A stretch of DNA of 45,915 nt from Ruminococcus sp. (GCA_015066745.1 SVNW01000024.1:1-45915), one strand, 5' to 3'; positions 1 through 8,700 are shown, counted from the stretch's first letter. Made by a program: numbers and translations. Notes: generated by a model not told the origin, from the letters alone.

Positions 1-2
1 TG

Positions 3-1703
3 AAAACAGCTTCTGATCACACATTGTATGCTCATTGGGCAAAGAAAAAATACAAAGTAACATTCGATTCCAATGGTGGAAATGCAGTAAGTCCGGCAAG
101 TAAAGAAGTAACTTATAACGGAACATACGGAACGTTGCCAGCACCAACAAAAACAGGTCACACCTTCCTTGGCTGGTACACATCAAAAACCGGAGGCACA
201 AAGATTACAGCTGAAACAAAGGTAACAATAACCACAAATCAGACACTGTATGCACAATGGAGTATAAATAAGTACAAGGTAACATTCGATGCAACCGGTG
301 GTGTATGTACACCAGTAAGCAAAGATGTTGTATCAGGTAACGTATATGATACATTACCTGTACCAACCAGACAGGACTATACTTTCCTTGGCTGGTACAC
401 ATCAAAAACCGGAGGTACAAAAATCACATCTGAAACAAAGGTAACAATAACAGCAAATCAGAATCTGTATGCACGATGGACACCAAGTAAACCAATCTGG
501 GATGCATATGATTTTAAAGGAGCAGGAACAGCTGATGATCCGTATCAGATATCAAGCGCAGATGAATTAAAAGAATTAAGTAAGCTTGTTAATAATGCTT
601 ATTATAATAAGGTTTATGGAAGTGCTTATTATATCCAGACAAAAGATATTGATCTTGATAATGAAGAATGGATACCTATAGGATATGCTTCTGAAAGCGA
701 CAAAACAACATATAACGGAGACAGACTTTTCAAAGGCTTTTATGATGGACAGTTCCATTCAGTATTAAATCTTAATATAACTGATAAATTCAAATATACA
801 GGATTGTTCGGAAGATTATCAGGAGGTAAGATTCAAAACTTAAAAGTTGAAGGAAAAGTAAATACAACCAAAAATTTTGTTGGCGGTATATGCGGTGAAA
901 TAACCAGCAACGGAATCATAGAAAAGTGCTCATTCAGTGGCAGTGTATCCGGAAACAATCATGTCGGTGGTATAGTAGGAAAGATATACATATCAGGTAC
1001 AGTAAAAAATAGTAACGCCTTAGCAGACGTTAGTGGCTCGGATTACGGAACAGGTGGTTGTGTAGGTCTGATAGAAATGGGCGGAACTATAGAAAATGTT
1101 TACCACATAGGAACAGTAAAAAATAGTGTTCATTTGTCAACAGGTGGAGTTTTAGGACGTTCTATGCTTTCGACAACACAGCCAAATGATAACATAATAA
1201 TCCAGAATGCATATCACATAGGAGAAGTTACAGCAGCTGAAGGAACAGTTGGATGTGTAGGTGAAATAGTCGGATATGCTGAAGATAAAGATTATACGTT
1301 TATTCTGAATTGCTATTGTGCAAAGGATGCAAATCCGGGATTTAACGGAAGCGTAGCAAAGGCAGATATACAGGAAATAAGCCTTAATCTTATCAGATTT
1401 ATAGCCGAAGATCTTGGTAAGCCTTTTGTAACAAATACAAATAAAGATAATAACAATGGTTATCCGGTATTTGAATGGCAGATTGATGAACAAACTCCGG
1501 TAGAACCGGAAACAGTACACGGAAGCGGAGATGTAAACAATGATGGTAAAACAGATCTTACAGATTTAACATATCTTTCATTGTATCTGCTCGGTGATGT
1601 TGATTTTACTCAGCAACAGTTGAAAACTATTGATATTAACAAGGACAATAAAGTTGATATCGCAGATCTTCCTACATTGAAGATGGTTATAATGAAGAGC
1701 TGA
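3..1703 (+). CDS. Secreted InlB-repeat / GLUG-like / dockerin protein (5' partial)
   Basis: The reading frame is open to the left edge, so the true start and signal peptide lie outside the window. Seen in order: the tail of one InlB B-type (Listeria-Bacteroides) repeat ending in LYAHW, two complete repeats of about 70 residues (nt 48-260 and 270-479) each carrying FLGWYTSKTGGTKIT, then a Gly-rich region from about nt 800 to 1300 with recurring GGI(V/C)G and VGG motifs typical of GLUG-type beta-helix surface proteins, and a C-terminal type I dockerin (nt 1521-1700). The dockerin has two calcium-binding loops, DVNNDGKTDLTD and DINKDNKVDIAD. No catalytic domain is visible in the portion seen. 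By family knowledge the dockerin should bind a cohesin on a scaffoldin or cell-surface anchor, so this is inferred to be a cellulosome-associated or surface adhesion component. The protein ends normally with TGA two residues after the dockerin. Confidence 0.85.
   Translation, partial: KTASDHTLYAHWAKKKYKVTFDSNGGNAVSPASKEVTYNGTYGTLPAPTKTGHTFLGWYTSKTGGTKITAETKVTITTNQTLYAQWSINKYKVTFDATGGVCTPVSKDVVSGNVYDTLPVPTRQDYTFLGWYTSKTGGTKITSETKVTITANQNLYARWTPSKPIWDAYDFKGAGTADDPYQISSADELKELSKLVNNAYYNKVYGSAYYIQTKDIDLDNEEWIPIGYASESDKTTYNGDRLFKGFYDGQFHSVLNLNITDKFKYTGLFGRLSGGKIQNLKVEGKVNTTKNFVGGICGEITSNGIIEKCSFSGSVSGNNHVGGIVGKIYISGTVKNSNALADVSGSDYGTGGCVGLIEMGGTIENVYHIGTVKNSVHLSTGGVLGRSMLSTTQPNDNIIIQNAYHIGEVTAAEGTVGCVGEIVGYAEDKDYTFILNCYCAKDANPGFNGSVAKADIQEISLNLIRFIAEDLGKPFVTNTNKDNNNGYPVFEWQIDEQTPVEPETVHGSGDVNNDGKTDLTDLTYLSLYLLGDVDFTQQQLKTIDINKDNKVDIADLPTLKMVIMKS
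48..479 (+). repeat. Two tandem InlB B-type repeats inside the dockerin protein
   Basis: Two in-frame copies are offset by 222 nt. The stretches coding FLGWYTSKTGGTKIT (around nt 169-213 and 382-426) are nearly identical at DNA level, while the first half of each unit has diverged. A third copy is truncated by the window start. Confidence 0.85.
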
Positions 1704-1775
1704 AAAATAATATTGTATGAATAATGTTAAAAAAAGGGCTGTAAAATGATATAAATTGTACACAGAATCTCATCA

Positions 1776-1804
1776 TTGCCAACTCCCTGAAAATAGTGTA
1801 TAAT
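1776..1804 (+). promoter_or_regulatory. Sigma-A promoter of the solitary AAA-ATPase/nuclease gene
   Basis: TTGCCA (1776-1781), a 17-nt spacer and a perfect TATAAT (1799-1804), followed by AAGGAG at 1824-1829 and the ATG at 1840. The gene therefore appears to be its own transcription unit with a roughly 30-nt leader. Confidence 0.8.
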
Positions 1805-1839
1805 ATCAATAAGACAAAACCAAAAGGAGCGGTTGCAAT

Positions 1840-3516
1840 ATGAATTTTAAGCCAATACCTATAGGACGTGAAAATTTCAAAGAAATAATAGAAAATAACT
1901 GTTTGTATATAGACAAAACACTGATGCTAAAAGAAATAATAGACAATACTTCAAAAGTAATTCTCTGCACCCGCCCCCGCAGATTCGGAAAAACGCTCAA
2001 TATGAGCATGATACAGTATTATTTTGAAAAAACAGATCAGGACAACTCATATCTTTTCAATGACTTAAAAATATCACAGGCCGGTGACAAATACAAAGCT
2101 CATATGGGTCAATATCCCGTAATAAGTCTGTCGCTCAAAAGCATGAAACAAGCAACATATGAAAGTTCCTTTGCTCTGTTTAAAAAAATAATCTCAGATG
2201 AATTTGACAGACATCGCCAAGTATTAAAATCTCAGAATATATCAGAATCTGATAAGAAAAAATATGAATCCATATGTGATGATACAGCAGAAATGGATTT
2301 ATATCTGTATAGTGTAAAATTTCTCTCCGATTGTCTTTGCAAAGCATACGAAAAAAACGTAATAATCCTTATAGACGAATATGATGTGCCGTTAGAGAAC
2401 GCATATTTCAGAGGATATTATAATGAAATGACAGACCTTATCCGCTCAGTTTTTGAAAGTGCCTTAAAAACTAATAACTCACTAGAACTTGGAATATTAA
2501 CAGGTTGTCTGCGAGTATCAAAAGAAAGCATATTTACCGGACTCAATAATCTTGAAATATGTTCGGTTATCAATAACAGTTTTTCATCGTACTTCGGATT
2601 TACAGAACCGGAAGTAGATGAGATCATGAAACATTATAAAATAACCGAAAAATCTTCAGAAATAAAAGCATGGTACAACGGATATCAATTCGGAGAAACA
2701 GATATCTACAATCCGTGGAGCGTTTTAAAATATGTAAAAGCTGTTATATCAAAAGATAAAGCAACACTTTTACCCTACTGGAGCAACACAAGCTCTAATG
2801 ACATAATAAGAGAACTTATATTTACAGGAGGCGAAGAGACCAAAGCGATCCTGCAGGAACTTATGAACGGAAAATCAGTTACAAAACCGGTATACGAAGA
2901 TATCACTTATCGTAACGTAGATATCAACAGCGACTATATCTGGAGTTTTCTTTTATTTACAGGTTACTTAAAACAAATAGATATGTATATCGATGAAGAT
3001 ATCCAGTATTGTGAAATGGTCATACCAAACAGGGAAGTAAGAAGTATTTATAAAAATACAATAATGCAGTGGTTTAAAGAAAAAATACGCAACACAGGTA
3101 CAAGTGAACTTTTCAATGCCGTTGTAAGCGGAGATACTGATACATTTACAAAAGAAGTGAATAAATGGTTGCGTAAGTGCATAAGTTATCAGGATAACTA
3201 CGAAAGTTTATATCATGGATTTCTGGCAGGTCTGTTACTTGGTACAGATGAATATACAGTAAAATCAAACCGTGAAAATGGAAAAGGCAGAACAGATATA
3301 GTGATATGCGAATATCAGGGAAGAAGCGTTGCTGTAATAATAGAAATAAAAATAGCCGGAAGGTACAAAGAACTTGATAAAAAATGTGATGAGGCACTCT
3401 GGCAGATAGAAGAAAGAAACTATGAAGCTGAACTTATTGATGACGGATATGAAAATATAATAAAATACGGTGTAGCTTTCTGTAGTGAAAAAGTCTGTAA
3501 AATAAAGAAAAAATAA
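1840..3516 (+). CDS. AAA-ATPase-like / PD-(D/E)XK nuclease-like protein, solitary copy
   Basis: A 558-residue protein of the family that joins an N-terminal AAA-ATPase-like domain to a C-terminal PD-(D/E)XK-type domain. Visible motifs: the N-terminal YIDKT signature, an atypical P-loop RPRRFGKT (residues 45-52), a Walker B stretch IILIDEYD (175-182), the FGFTEPEV motif that recurs in the paralogs, WYNGYQFG, and a C-terminal nuclease-like core with D486, E502 and K504 (GRTDIV ... IIEIK) followed by a conserved Gln-containing helix. It is a distant relative of the three genes at the right end of the window and keeps the same domain order. The cellular role of this family is not established; mobile-element, toxin or defence functions have been suggested. 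It has its own promoter and terminator. Function beyond the domain call is not claimed. Confidence 0.85.
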   Translation: MNFKPIPIGRENFKEIIENNCLYIDKTLMLKEIIDNTSKVILCTRPRRFGKTLNMSMIQYYFEKTDQDNSYLFNDLKISQAGDKYKAHMGQYPVISLSLKSMKQATYESSFALFKKIISDEFDRHRQVLKSQNISESDKKKYESICDDTAEMDLYLYSVKFLSDCLCKAYEKNVIILIDEYDVPLENAYFRGYYNEMTDLIRSVFESALKTNNSLELGILTGCLRVSKESIFTGLNNLEICSVINNSFSSYFGFTEPEVDEIMKHYKITEKSSEIKAWYNGYQFGETDIYNPWSVLKYVKAVISKDKATLLPYWSNTSSNDIIRELIFTGGEETKAILQELMNGKSVTKPVYEDITYRNVDINSDYIWSFLLFTGYLKQIDMYIDEDIQYCEMVIPNREVRSIYKNTIMQWFKEKIRNTGTSELFNAVVSGDTDTFTKEVNKWLRKCISYQDNYESLYHGFLAGLLLGTDEYTVKSNRENGKGRTDIVICEYQGRSVAVIIEIKIAGRYKELDKKCDEALWQIEERNYEAELIDDGYENIIKYGVAFCSEKVCKIKKK

Positions 3517-3520
3517 ATAA

Positions 3521-3568
3521 AACTCCCGAAATCAAAATGATACCTGATTTTCGGGAGTTCATTATTTT
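3521..3568 (+). terminator. Intrinsic terminator after the solitary AAA/nuclease gene
   Basis: The arms AACTCCCGAAATCA (3521-3534) and TGATTTTCGGGAGTT (3545-3559) pair with one bulged base, followed by a T-rich run. Confidence 0.8.
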
Positions 3569-3631
3569 TGATCCTGTCAATAAAAGCGTAAAAAAATCTG
3601 ACAAGACTTTATTGTATTTTTATATTGTTTT

Positions 3632-3669
3632 TTATAATCCGATATGATATAATATTCGATAGATTATAA
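3632..3669 (-). terminator. AT-rich inverted repeat just downstream of ackA
   Basis: TTATAATC (3632-3639) and GATTATAA (3662-3669) form a perfect 8-bp stem around an AT-rich loop that can itself pair. It lies 4 nt beyond the ackA stop codon. No good T-tract follows on the minus strand, so its role as a terminator is uncertain. Confidence 0.3.
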
Positions 3670-3673
3670 ATTA

Positions 3674-4870
3674 TTAGCCCTGTACCATTGCAAGAGTATC
3701 ACGAGCGATGAGGAGTTCTTCGTTTGTAGGAACTACCCATACCTGAACCTTTGAGTTTTCTGAAGAAATCTTGCGGAGTTCGCCTCTTACATTGTTGAGA
3801 TCCTTGTCAACTTCGATTCCGAAGAAGCTCATATCGTCACATACAGCCTGACGTACTTCAGGAGCATTTTCGCCGATACCGCCTGTAAAGATAACTGCAT
3901 CAAGACCGTTCATTGCAGCTGCAAATGAACCGATGTACTTCTTGATCTGGTATGTAAGCATTTCTGAAGTGAGCTTTGCTCTTTCGTTTCCTTCAGCGAT
4001 AGCCGCTGAGATATCACGGTTATCACTTGAAATTCCTGATACTCCGAGGAAACCTGATTTCTTGTTGAGGTAATCGCTGGTTTCAGCCGGTGACATACCG
4101 AGTTTGTTCTGGATAAATGTTACAGCAGAAGCGTCGATAGCACCGCATCTTGTACCCATGATAAGACCGTCAAGCGGTGTGAATCCCATAGTAGTATCAA
4201 CAGACTTGCCTGCGTCAACAGCTGTGATTGATGAGCCGTTTCCGAGGTGGCATGAAACTATCTTGAGTTCTTCAGGTTTTTTGCCCATAGCTTCAGCAAG
4301 CTTTGCAGTTACAAAACGATGTGATGTGCCGTGGAAACCATATTTACGAACGTGGAATTTTTCGTAGCATTCGTAAGGTACACCGTACATGTATGCTTTC
4401 TTAGGCATTGTCTGGTGGAAACTTGTATCAAATACTACTACCTGCTTAACGTTTGCAGGTATAACTGATTTACAAGCTCTGAGTGCAAGAGCATGAGGGT
4501 GGTTGTGAACAGGAGCAAGTTCGGAAAGTTCGTCGATCTTGTCGATAACTTCGTCTGTTGCTATACATGTTTCTGAGAATATTTCAGCACCCTGTACGAC
4601 TCTGTGACCAACTGCTGAGATTTCGTCCATAGAAGAAATTACAGCAGCATCGCCTGTAGTAAGAACTTCTACGAGTTTCTGGAAAGCTTCAGTATGTGTA
4701 GGGAAGTCACAGTCAGCGTCAAATACGCGGTTGTCAGAAGTTTTGTGTGAAATGTGTCCGCCGATTCCTATTCTGTCGCAGTTTCCTTTTGCAATTACAG
4801 TTTCATCTTTCATATCAATAAGCTGATACTTGAGTGATGAACTTCCGGCGTTGATAACGAGAATATTCAT
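3674..4870 (-). CDS. ackA: Acetate kinase
   Basis: A 398-residue protein of normal family length. It interconverts acetyl phosphate plus ADP with acetate plus ATP, the substrate-level phosphorylation step of acetate fermentation. Family signatures are present: the N-terminal phosphate-binding VINAGSSSLKYQL, GHRVVQGAE, VVFDTSFHQTMP, the HGTSHRFV and HLGNGSSI segments, and FTGGIGENAPEVR near the C-terminus. The start ATG is preceded by a GAAAGGAAAG ribosome binding site, and a sigma-A promoter lies about 90 nt upstream. No pta gene is adjacent, so phosphotransacetylase must be encoded elsewhere. The gene is divergent from tmcAL, whose product consumes acetate. Confidence 0.97.
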   Translation of the reverse strand: MNILVINAGSSSLKYQLIDMKDETVIAKGNCDRIGIGGHISHKTSDNRVFDADCDFPTHTEAFQKLVEVLTTGDAAVISSMDEISAVGHRVVQGAEIFSETCIATDEVIDKIDELSELAPVHNHPHALALRACKSVIPANVKQVVVFDTSFHQTMPKKAYMYGVPYECYEKFHVRKYGFHGTSHRFVTAKLAEAMGKKPEELKIVSCHLGNGSSITAVDAGKSVDTTMGFTPLDGLIMGTRCGAIDASAVTFIQNKLGMSPAETSDYLNKKSGFLGVSGISSDNRDISAAIAEGNERAKLTSEMLTYQIKKYIGSFAAAMNGLDAVIFTGGIGENAPEVRQAVCDDMSFFGIEVDKDLNNVRGELRKISSENSKVQVWVVPTNEELLIARDTLAMVQG

Positions 4871-4958
4871 TTTTTTCTTTCCTTTCAGATAATAGATTAG
4901 ATAAAATCTTGACGAAAACAGAAATAATTCCTGTTTTTCAGTCGGAGTTTACTAATTA

Positions 4959-4986
4959 ATTATATAACATAATACAGAAAATGCAA
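4959..4986 (-). promoter_or_regulatory. Sigma-A promoter for ackA
   Basis: On the minus strand TTGCAT (4986-4981), a 16-nt spacer and TATAAT (4964-4959). The predicted leader to the ackA ATG is about 80 nt. Confidence 0.7.
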
Positions 4987-5070
4987 GACCTTTTTAAAAA
5001 AATCTGCTTTTTCAACAAAAAACCAAAACCCATTTAATACTTTTAATAAATAAATAAGGAGGCTTTAGCT

Positions 5071-6261
5071 ATGAAGGTTTCAGGAATAATCTGCGAATAC
5101 AATCCATTTCATAACGGTCATTATTATCACATCAAAAAAACAAGGGAAAACGGAGCGACACATATAGTTGCTGTTATGAGCGGAAATTTTGTTCAGCGTG
5201 GAGATGTAGCTGTAATTGACAAATTTGAACGAGCAAAAGCTGCTGTAAGATGCGGTGTCGATCTTGTTATAGAATTACCTGTTGCATATTCTTTGTCAGG
5301 AGCAGAAGGATTTGCACGAGGAGCAATGTATATTCTCAATTCTATGGGTTGTGTCGATGAATTGTCATTTGGAAGTGAGAGCGGTGATATAAATAAAATT
5401 TTGTCGGCAGTACAGGCGAGTCTGGCTTGTTCACAGTCACAGGAATTAAAGACATTGCTCGACAGCGGTGTGTCATATCCAAGTGCCATGCATGCACTTG
5501 CCGAAAGAAAATACGGAAAACAGGTAGGTGACGTATTTCAGTGGCCTAACAATCTTCTGGCAATAGAGTATATAAAAGCTATATCATATCTGAATTCAAA
5601 AATAACCCCGTTTACTATAACAAGAAAAAATGCAGGACATGACCAGCCGGGCGTAATATGCAATTTTGCCAGTGCATCATTTATCAGAGAAAATATTAAA
5701 GAAAATGCATATGAAGATCTTGTGCCGAAGGTTATGTACGAAATACTTTCAGACGCTGTAAGAGAAGGAAGATATGCGTCATTTGCAAATCTTGAAAAAG
5801 CGATAATGTACAAGATGCGAATGATGACACCTGCTATGATAAGAGAAGTTCCTGATGTTGGACAAGGTCTTGAACATCGTATTTATGAAGCACGTACAGC
5901 TTCAACCGTAACAGAGATGATGGAAATGATAAAGACCAAGCGTTATACAATGTCAAGAATCAGAAGAATCCTTATAAATGCTCTTCTCGGAATAACCAAG
6001 GACGACCTTACAACGCCTCCTGTATACGCAAGAATACTTGCAGTAAATGAACGTGGAACAGATATTCTTAATATTGCCAAAGGAAAATCAAGAATACCGC
6101 TTTCAACTTCTCTTGCAAGACTCGGAGAAATAAATGCTGTTACAAGACGTGCTACTGAACTTGAAGCGCTTTCCACCGATATTTTCTCAATCGCTATGAA
6201 CAAGGTACAGCCTGTAGGTATGGATTACAGGGCAAAAATAGGCGTGACAAATTCGATATGA
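5071..6261 (+). CDS. tmcAL: tRNA(Met) cytidine acetate ligase
   Basis: A 396-residue protein of the YlbM/TmcAL family. By family knowledge it uses ATP and acetate to form N4-acetylcytidine at the wobble position (C34) of elongator tRNA-Met through an acetyl-adenylate. Sequence support: the N-terminal nucleotidyltransferase-fold motif GIICEYNPFHNGHYYH, which carries the HxGH-type adenylation signature, followed by VAVMSGNFVQRGDVAV and the DLVIELPVAYS segment, all diagnostic of this family. A strong AAGGAGG (5056-5062) precedes the ATG. It overlaps the next gene by ATGA, so the two are translationally coupled. The divergent neighbour is acetate kinase, and tmcAL heads a cluster with mnmA, another wobble-base modifier. 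Confidence 0.93.
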   Translation: MKVSGIICEYNPFHNGHYYHIKKTRENGATHIVAVMSGNFVQRGDVAVIDKFERAKAAVRCGVDLVIELPVAYSLSGAEGFARGAMYILNSMGCVDELSFGSESGDINKILSAVQASLACSQSQELKTLLDSGVSYPSAMHALAERKYGKQVGDVFQWPNNLLAIEYIKAISYLNSKITPFTITRKNAGHDQPGVICNFASASFIRENIKENAYEDLVPKVMYEILSDAVREGRYASFANLEKAIMYKMRMMTPAMIREVPDVGQGLEHRIYEARTASTVTEMMEMIKTKRYTMSRIRRILINALLGITKDDLTTPPVYARILAVNERGTDILNIAKGKSRIPLSTSLARLGEINAVTRRATELEALSTDIFSIAMNKVQPVGMDYRAKIGVTNSI

Positions 6262-6917
6262 TAAACGGAGTTATTTTTGACCTTGACGGTACATTGATAG
6301 ATTCTATGGGAAGCTGGGGAAATGCCGACAGGAGATTTCTTATCGAAAACAGAATAGATCCGTCGGTTGACCCGTTGATTTCTGAAAAAATGAAACGTTT
6401 GAGCATGAGAGAAGCTGCAGAATATTTTATAAAACTCGGAGTAAATATGCATCCCGATGAGATAACAGAGCGTATAGAGAAACTGGTTTATGATGAGTAT
6501 GAAAATACAATAGAACTAAAACCATATGTAAAAGATTTTCTGGAGTTTCTTGATTATAAAAAAATAAATTATTGTGTTGCTACTGCAAACTACAGGACAC
6601 TTACAGATACAGTGTTAAAAAGGCATGGTATATATGACAGATTTAAGTTTATATACACTTGTGCCGAAACAGGAATAAAAAAAGATTCGCCGTTGTTTTT
6701 TAAAAACGTGGCAGAAAAACTTGGAAGTGAAGTAAAGCATACAGCAGTTATCGATGATTCGGTACATTGTATAGAATCTGCTAAAAATGCAGGATTTTAT
6801 ACGATAGCTGTACTTGACGATACTGCAAATGATGACCATAGCAGATTAAAAGAAATTTCTGATATGACTATTAAAACATTTTCAGAGCTTATAGAAAAAG
6901 CAGATTTGATTTTTTAG
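6258..6917 (+). CDS. HAD-superfamily hydrolase (phosphoglycolate phosphatase / beta-phosphoglucomutase-like)
   Basis: A 219-residue protein starting inside the tmcAL stop (ATGA overlap). HAD motif I is FDLDGTLIDSMGSW with the nucleophile and acid/base aspartates, motif II is the Thr/Ser region CVATANYRT, a motif III lysine lies around GIKKDSPLFF, and motif IV is AVIDDSVHCIESAKNAG. A helical cap inserted after motif I matches subfamily I. Substrate cannot be assigned from sequence; small phosphorylated metabolites are usual for this group. Tight coupling to tmcAL and a 13-nt gap to mnmA place it in one operon with tRNA-modification genes, but a role in that process is only an inference. Confidence 0.85.
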   Translation: MINGVIFDLDGTLIDSMGSWGNADRRFLIENRIDPSVDPLISEKMKRLSMREAAEYFIKLGVNMHPDEITERIEKLVYDEYENTIELKPYVKDFLEFLDYKKINYCVATANYRTLTDTVLKRHGIYDRFKFIYTCAETGIKKDSPLFFKNVAEKLGSEVKHTAVIDDSVHCIESAKNAGFYTIAVLDDTANDDHSRLKEISDMTIKTFSELIEKADLIF

Positions 6918-6930
6918 GAGAAAAAAATTT

Positions 6931-8001
6931 ATGCCGAAGGTTATGCTTGGAATGAGTGGCGGAGTTGACAGCTCTGCGGCAGCAAAGATTTTACTGGATA
7001 AAGGTTATGATGTTACCGGGGTTACTATAAAAATGTTTTCACCCGGTGATATAATCGGAAATGAAAAAGATATGAAAACAGCCAAGGGTGATACCGAAGA
7101 TGCTATAGCAGTTGCCGGTAAACTTGGGATAGAACATATGGTACTTGACTTTAGTGATGAATTCAGAAAATATGTAATGAATGATTTTATTCAGTGTTAT
7201 CTTGATGGTAAAACCCCGAATCCGTGCATAGAATGTAATAAGCACATAAAGTTCGGAAAGATGCTTGAGATCGCCGAAGAAATGGGATTTGACTACATCG
7301 CTACAGGGCACTATGCCTTTAATGAATACGATGAAGAAAAAAAGAGATACATTTTAAGAAGACCTGCTGACCGTTCAAAAGATCAGACTTATGTTCTTTA
7401 CAATCTCACACAGTATCAGCTTTCAAAAATTATTTTTCCGCTTTCGACATATGAAAAATCCAAAGTTCGTGCTCAGGCACAGCTTGCAGGTCTTGAAAAT
7501 GCAGATAAACCGGACAGTCAGGATATATGTTTTGTTCCTGACGGAAGTTACGGCGAGTTTATAAATAAAAACTGCAGTGAAACTATAGAAGAAGGAAATT
7601 TTACAGACACCTGCGGAAATATTCTCGGCAGACATAAGGGGATAATACATTATACTGTCGGACAGCGAAAAGGTCTTGGAATAGCACTTGGCAAGCCTGC
7701 ATTTGTGATAAGTAAAGATGCCGGAAGCAATACTGTTGTTTTAGGCGACAATGATATGCTGTTTTCTTCAGAGCTTATAGCAAGTGATGTAAATTTTATT
7801 TCTTCAGACTTTCCGTCAGAACCCATGAAAGTAACAGCTAAAGCACGTTACAATCAGAAAGATGAACCGGCTGTTATCTATCCTCTTAGTGACGGACGTG
7901 TAAGAGTAGTGTTTGAAAGCCCTCAGAGAGCTGTTACACCGGGACAGTCAGTTGTTTTTTATGACGGTGATATTGTAGTGGGCGGGGGTAAAATAGTATA
8001 A
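6931..8001 (+). CDS. mnmA: tRNA-uridine 2-sulfurtransferase MnmA
   Basis: A 356-residue ATP-dependent thiouridylase that installs the 2-thio group on wobble U34 of tRNAs for Lys, Glu and Gln. Seen: the N-terminal PP-loop GMSGGVDSS, the catalytic cysteine C102 in PNPCIECNKHIKF, the partner cysteine C200 in DSQDICFVPDG, and the YTVGQRKGLG motif. It lacks any C-terminal extension and fits the usual 350-370 residue length. AGGAG precedes the ATG, 13 nt after the HAD gene. The sulfur-donating cysteine desulfurase is not encoded nearby. Confidence 0.97.
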   Translation: MPKVMLGMSGGVDSSAAAKILLDKGYDVTGVTIKMFSPGDIIGNEKDMKTAKGDTEDAIAVAGKLGIEHMVLDFSDEFRKYVMNDFIQCYLDGKTPNPCIECNKHIKFGKMLEIAEEMGFDYIATGHYAFNEYDEEKKRYILRRPADRSKDQTYVLYNLTQYQLSKIIFPLSTYEKSKVRAQAQLAGLENADKPDSQDICFVPDGSYGEFINKNCSETIEEGNFTDTCGNILGRHKGIIHYTVGQRKGLGIALGKPAFVISKDAGSNTVVLGDNDMLFSSELIASDVNFISSDFPSEPMKVTAKARYNQKDEPAVIYPLSDGRVRVVFESPQRAVTPGQSVVFYDGDIVVGGGKIV

Positions 8002-8080
8002 ATATAGTGGCTTTTTTGAAGTTATTTCTGAATGCTTATACGAAGTTTAAGAAAAATAGCACGAAAAATTAAAAAAAAGC

Positions 8081-8109
8081 TTGAATTTATCATTGGAATG
8101 TGTTATGAT
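8081..8109 (+). promoter_or_regulatory. Sigma-A promoter of the rplS operon
   Basis: TTGAAT (8081-8086), 17-nt spacer, TATGAT (8104-8109). The resulting transcript would begin near 8116, about 128 nt before the rplS start. Confidence 0.75.
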
Positions 8110-8115
8110 TATATA

Positions 8116-8232
8116 GCATTTAAAGTCCGTCGCATTGCGACGAGAGTTAATGCCATTTGATGACATTAAAACGAGTAGTCCGCTGCGCAGAGTATAAAGC
8201 CTGCTGCGTAAGAATATTCGAAAATTTTAGGA
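8116..8232 (+). promoter_or_regulatory. Structured 5' leader of rplS (candidate L19 leader)
   Basis: Three consecutive hairpins are visible between the promoter and the ribosome binding site: CGTCGC/GCGACG (8128-8133 with 8137-8142), TTAATG/CATTAA (8147-8152 with 8164-8169) and CGCAG/CTGCG (8186-8190 with 8204-8208). Autoregulatory leaders bound by L19 are known in Firmicutes. Whether this one matches the published consensus cannot be judged by eye. Confidence 0.5.
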
Positions 8233-8243
8233 GGAATTTACAA

Positions 8244-8588
8244 ATGAATGCACTCGAATTAATCAGCAAAGACAGCATGAAAGCAGAACTTCCTGCATTT
8301 TCAGTAGGTGACACTGTTAAGGTTCACGTAAGAATCAAAGAAGGCGACAAGTACCGTATCCAGATTTTCGAAGGTACAGTTATTGCTAAGAAGAACGGCG
8401 GTATCAGCGAAACATTTACAGTAAGACGTGTAGCACACGGCTGCGGAATCGAAAGAGTATTCCCAATGCACGCACCTGTTGTAGACAAGGTTGAAGTAGT
8501 AAGAAAAGGTAAAGTTCGCAGAGCTAAGCTTTATTATCTCCGTAATAGAGTTGGTAAGGCAGCTAAGGTTAAGGAAGCTATCAGATAA
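8244..8588 (+). CDS. rplS: 50S ribosomal protein L19
   Basis: 114 residues from an ATG preceded by AGGAGGAA (8230-8237). An upstream in-frame ATG at 8157 falls inside the structured leader and would add 29 residues unlike any L19, so it is rejected. L19 sits at the 30S-50S interface. Conserved segments are [51 protein letters not shown] and the basic C-terminus [20 protein letters not shown]. It opens a conserved Firmicutes cluster of lepB, rbgA, rnhB and yraN, although a terminator directly downstream suggests much of its transcript ends here. Confidence 0.98.
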   Translation: MNALELISKDSMKAELPAFSVGDTVKVHVRIKEGDKYRIQIFEGTVIAKKNGGISETFTVRRVAHGCGIERVFPMHAPVVDKVEVVRKGKVRRAKLYYLRNRVGKAAKVKEAIR

Positions 8589-8616
8589 TCTTAACTTTTA
8601 TTGCGGCTCGATAGTT

Positions 8617-8644
8617 AAAAGGGGACGTTTAAGTCCCTTTTTTG
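8617..8644 (+). terminator. Intrinsic terminator after rplS
   Basis: GGGAC (8622-8626) pairs with GTCCC (8633-8637) within an AAAAG...CTTTTTT context, ending in a run of six T. It would partly separate rplS expression from lepB. Confidence 0.75.
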
Positions 8645-8700
8645 CTATTAGTCTGTAAAATGAATTGCTAAGTAAATTTTTAAGAATGGGGACAGTAGGT

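Noticed and set aside
24..26. TTG at 24 as the true start of the dockerin protein
   Set aside because: The frame stays open to the left edge and codes the tail of another InlB-type repeat, so the gene is truncated by the window.
8157..8243. N-terminal extension of L19 from an upstream ATG
   Set aside because: It overlaps a structured leader, has no ribosome binding site, and the ATG at 8244 has AGGAGG and gives a standard L19.
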